Assembly (NCBI GenBank): GCA_963819735.1 | Contig: CAWFXC010000001.1 | Span: 620,001 to 684,000, forward strand | DNA length: 64,000 nucleotides | Source: CAWFXC01 sp963819735 | GTDB lineage: Bacteria; Actinomycetota; Acidimicrobiia; IMCC26256; DASPTH01 | Direction: 5' to 3' | In this document: positions 61,627-64,000 of the stretch, piece by piece | Layout: the number at the start of each line of letters is the position of its first letter | Numbering within the stretch: position 1 is the first letter of the stretch | The notes under the pieces: generated by a model | Seen by the model: only the letters and a program-made list of their open reading frames with translations | What the model was told of the DNA's origin: nothing | The model's database searches: none | Made by a program: the position numbers and the translations under genes

Positions 61627-62435
61627 CGCTCGCCCGCTTCCGCCGCGGCTTCCGCTACTGCTCCGGCGTTGCCGGCCACTGCTTCGCCGCTGTCCGTGGC
61701 GAGTTCGGTGGCGAGTTCGGCGGGGAACTCGTCGGCGAGGCCGCCGTGGTAGTGGTCGAGCGCGATGCGGTGGCGGGCCTTGCTGCGTTCGAAGGCGGCG
61801 CTCGTGCGGACCCGCTGCGTGGCCTCTTCGAGCTCGATGAGCAGCTCGTGGAGATCGTCGGCCGGTCCGGCGCGCATCACGCGCTCGTAGGAGTGCGACA
61901 CGTCGGCGACCCGGGCGTGGAGATCACGCCACCGGCGCTCGACGCGCTTGCGGGCGCGCGTCGCGCGCCAGTCCTCGACTCCGGTCGGCAACCGGTCGTA
62001 CGCGCCGGTGGGATCAATGCCCGCTCCGTTGATGCCGACGCCGCCGGCGCCGACAGCGTCGTCGAGGTGCTCGATCGCCAGATCGAGGACGGGTCGACCC
62101 GGATCGGAGGCGCCGAGAAATACGTCGATCCGCTGATCCTGCGTTTCCTGGCCGTCGCGGAAGAGCACCTCGAGCGGGGCCACCTCGTCGAGGTCGACGC
62201 CGAGCGAGCCGGCCAGGCATCGCCAGTCGGTGAGCGACGGTTCGCGCCGGCCCTGTTCGAACGCATTGAGCTCGCGGCGGCTGAATCCCGCAGCACGGGC
62301 CACCGCCCGCCGCGACAGCCCCTTGTCCTTCCGGACGGTCCGGATGTACGTACCCGGACCGTCCGGGACCGCGTCCTGCGCGCTGGGTGCGGCCGGCGGC
62401 GCGGATGCGGAGATCGTCGTCATCGGTGCGGTCAT
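61623..62435 (-). CDS. XRE-type helix-turn-helix protein with helical tail (paralogue 2)
   Basis: 270 residues from ATG 62435 (ATG 62423 possible; the frame is open to 62699). HTH ~27-85 (GTYIRTVRKDKGLSRRAVARAAGFSRRELNAFEQGRREP). A middle section follows, then RKRVERRWRDLHARVADVSHSYERV and ELLIELEEATQRVRTSAAFERSKARHR, matching paralogue 1 at 59465-60133 in order and spacing. The tail is Ala/Glu-rich. Coupled by overlap to the DiS_P_DiS gene. Confidence 0.72.
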   Translation of the reverse strand: MTAPMTTISASAPPAAPSAQDAVPDGPGTYIRTVRKDKGLSRRAVARAAGFSRRELNAFEQGRREPSLTDWRCLAGSLGVDLDEVAPLEVLFRDGQETQDQRIDVFLGASDPGRPVLDLAIEHLDDAVGAGGVGINGAGIDPTGAYDRLPTGVEDWRATRARKRVERRWRDLHARVADVSHSYERVMRAGPADDLHELLIELEEATQRVRTSAAFERSKARHRIALDHYHGGLADEFPAELATELATDSGEAVAGNAGAVAEAAAEAGER

Positions 62436-62695
62436 GGCGAGGTGCGACGGCGCGAGCACGAGCCCACCCCGGGGCCAGAGGACCGACGCGCCGAAGAACG
62501 GACTGCGAGGCGGTGCGATCCCGGCAAGCACACCGGTGAGCGGAATCAGGCGAGAGGAGGAGGGCAGCTGCCCCACGCGCTGCCCTCCCCTCTCCTCGCG
62601 GTCCGTAGGAACCGCGATGCCCCCGCCCCCTGGTGAGATCTTGTGCTCGTCGTCGGCCATGCCGGTCTCGTTCTCGCGCTCGTGGTCGTGGTGCG

Positions 62696-64000
62696 TCACG
62701 GGACGATGACCACCTGGTTCGCCGACGTGAACGAGCTGCCCGACACGGTGATGGTCTTGTTCCCGCTCGAGGTCGGGCTGAAGCGGAAGCTGGCCGTGCT
62801 CGAACCCGCGGGGATGGTGACCTGCGTGATGTTCGCGGTGTTGCCGGTGTTACGGAACACCCCGCTGGCCGTCGTGTTCAGGCTCACGGTCAACGAACCC
62901 GTCGACACCGGACCATTTGTCGCGTTCTGGCGCTGGATGGTAATGACGCTCGACGTCGACCCGTTGTTCACCGTCACCTGTGCGGTCGTGAACGCGAGGT
63001 GCTGCGTAGACACCACCGTGACGGTGAACGTCTGCACGGCACTCGTGTCGACACCACCGTTGGCGACGCCGCCGTTGTCGTGGATCCGCACCGACACCGT
63101 CGACGTACCCGTGGCCCCGGTGGCCGGCGTGTAGGTCAGCGTGCCCGTCGAGCTGATCGCCGGCCGCCCGCTGCTCGTGAACAACGAGTTGTTGGTGTTC
63201 GTGACCAGGAAGTTCAGCGCCTGACCCGACTCGTTCGCCGGCCCGGCACTCAACCCCGTCGCCCAACCCGCCACCGACTGGGCGCCCATGCTCACACCGA
63301 GCGACTGGTTCGGCCCGGCGGTGAAGCTCGGCGCGTCGTTCACCGAGTTCACCGTGAGCACGAACGTGTCGACCGCGGTCAGCGAACCCGCATCCGTGAC
63401 CGTCACCGTGATGGTCGACGTGCCGAACTGGTCGGCCGCCGGCGTGGCCACGATCGTCCGCGTGGTGCCCGAGTTGTCGGGGAACGTGAGGTTCCCGTTC
63501 GGCACCAGCGCCGTGTTCGACGACGTCGCCGTCACCACCAGGCTGTTGACGGCGGTCTCGGCGTCACCGATGGTGAATCCGATCTGGCCCGTCGCAACGT
63601 CCTCGTTGGTCGACTGGTTGCTGATGTTGGTGATGGTCGGCGGCGTGTTCGGCACCAGCACCGTGATGGTGAAGGTCTGCACCGCACTCGTGTCGACACC
63701 ACCGTTGGCGGTACCGCCGTTGTCCTGGATGCGCACTGACACCGTCGCCGTACCCGTGGCGTTGGTCGCGGACGTGAAGGTCAGCGTGCCGGTCGAGCTC
63801 ACCGCCGGCTGCGACGAGAACAGGGCGTTGTTGTTGTTGGTGGTCAGGAAGTTCAGGGCCTGACCCGACTCGTTCGCCGGACCGGCACTCAACGCCGTCG
63901 CCCAACCCGACACCGAGTGCGCACCCGAGTTGCGGTTGACCGTCTGGTCCGCACCCTTCGTGAAGCTCGGCACGTCGTTCACCGAGTTCACCGTGAGCAC
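62696..64000 (-). CDS. large repetitive surface adhesin, C-terminal part (partial)
   Basis: The open frame continues beyond the window. The 434 residues seen hold two copies of a ~215-residue (645-bp) repeat made of cadherin/Ig-like beta domains: NSVNDVPSFTKGADQTV and NSVNDAPSFTAGPNQSL, with shared GWATxLSAGPANESGQALNFL, and NGGVDTSAVQTFTxTV. Between them is ISNQSTNEDVATGQIGFTIGDAET. The last ~105 residues are a different Thr/Ser-rich beta domain ending in SANQVVIVP. No LPxTG or membrane anchor is at the end, so it is secreted or held otherwise. Confidence 0.85.
   Translation of the reverse strand: MLTVNSVNDVPSFTKGADQTVNRNSGAHSVSGWATALSAGPANESGQALNFLTTNNNNALFSSQPAVSSTGTLTFTSATNATGTATVSVRIQDNGGTANGGVDTSAVQTFTITVLVPNTPPTITNISNQSTNEDVATGQIGFTIGDAETAVNSLVVTATSSNTALVPNGNLTFPDNSGTTRTIVATPAADQFGTSTITVTVTDAGSLTAVDTFVLTVNSVNDAPSFTAGPNQSLGVSMGAQSVAGWATGLSAGPANESGQALNFLVTNTNNSLFTSSGRPAISSTGTLTYTPATGATGTSTVSVRIHDNGGVANGGVDTSAVQTFTVTVVSTQHLAFTTAQVTVNNGSTSSVITIQRQNATNGPVSTGSLTVSLNTTASGVFRNTGNTANITQVTIPAGSSTASFRFSPTSSGNKTITVSGSSFTSANQVVIVP

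Overview
The window is high-GC DNA from an actinobacterium. The lineage call is an inference. It rests on a core gene order (metG-tatD-rpf-rsmA-ispE ... glmU-prs-rplY-pth-mfd-surA-like-mazG ... eno-ftsB-DUF501-ppx) that matches the known Mycobacterium tuberculosis order, on micro-genes for the actinobacterial ribosomal proteins bS22 and bL37, on an Rpf resuscitation factor, and on many starts of leaderless type (TAnnnT six or seven bases before ATG). Much of it would fit class Acidimicrobiia, but I cannot prove the class from the sequence.

Layout. (1) 1-5.6 kb: end of an SGNH-type acyltransferase, an ECF sigma factor translationally coupled to a single-pass membrane protein, a secreted Asp-box beta-propeller protein with a poly-threonine linker, and an Mrr-type nuclease with a long coiled-coil front. 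(2) 5.8-14.9 kb: an integrated mobile element next to tRNA-Leu(TAA). It holds a tyrosine integrase, an excisionase-like gene, a winged-helix gene and a MobF relaxase/helicase whose frame is broken five times. It also holds a triply frameshifted HTH regulator, an AAA ATPase plus subtilisin-like protease pair with the protease cut before its catalytic serine, and an unknown gene with a membrane tail. The left end of the element is not identified. (3) 14.9-23 kb: MATE exporter, GNAT acetyltransferase, oligoribonuclease, class V aminotransferase, then ppx-DUF501-ftsB-eno on the minus strand. (4) 23-25.5 kb: cytochrome P450 and pirin on the plus strand. (5) 25.6-43.7 kb: the large minus-strand housekeeping block (mazG, surA-like, mfd, pth, rplY, prs, glmU, tRNA-Gln, ispE, rsmA, rpf, tatD, metG, rsmI, DUF192, ychF), largely translationally coupled by GTGA/ATGA overlaps. 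(6) 43.7-64 kb: secreted subtilase with FN3 and propeller repeats, bL37, thioesterase, SIMPL protein, PAS-GGDEF-EAL protein, ApgM-type phosphoglycerate mutase, FAD oxidase, a molybdopterin oxidase-cytochrome b-M20 peptidase operon, serC, FAH-family hydrolase, two paralogous HTH proteins around a hisC-like aminotransferase, a stand-alone DiS_P_DiS protein, and the C-terminal end of a large repetitive adhesin.

Two cross-cutting observations matter for a reader. First, several reading frames are broken by small indels. Four of these are exactly two bases in short (CG)n runs (relaxase twice, mfd, rpf), and mfd, rpf and apgM would each become a whole number of codons after the inferred repair. They may be assembly errors or slippage in a lineage that lacks MutSL repair, so pseudogene calls in the element must be read with that in mind. 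Second, a dispersed imperfect palindrome (arms CCGAAC..GCGTCG..AGGCC) occurs at least twice, with a related third copy. One copy supplies the C-terminal tail of the DUF501 gene.
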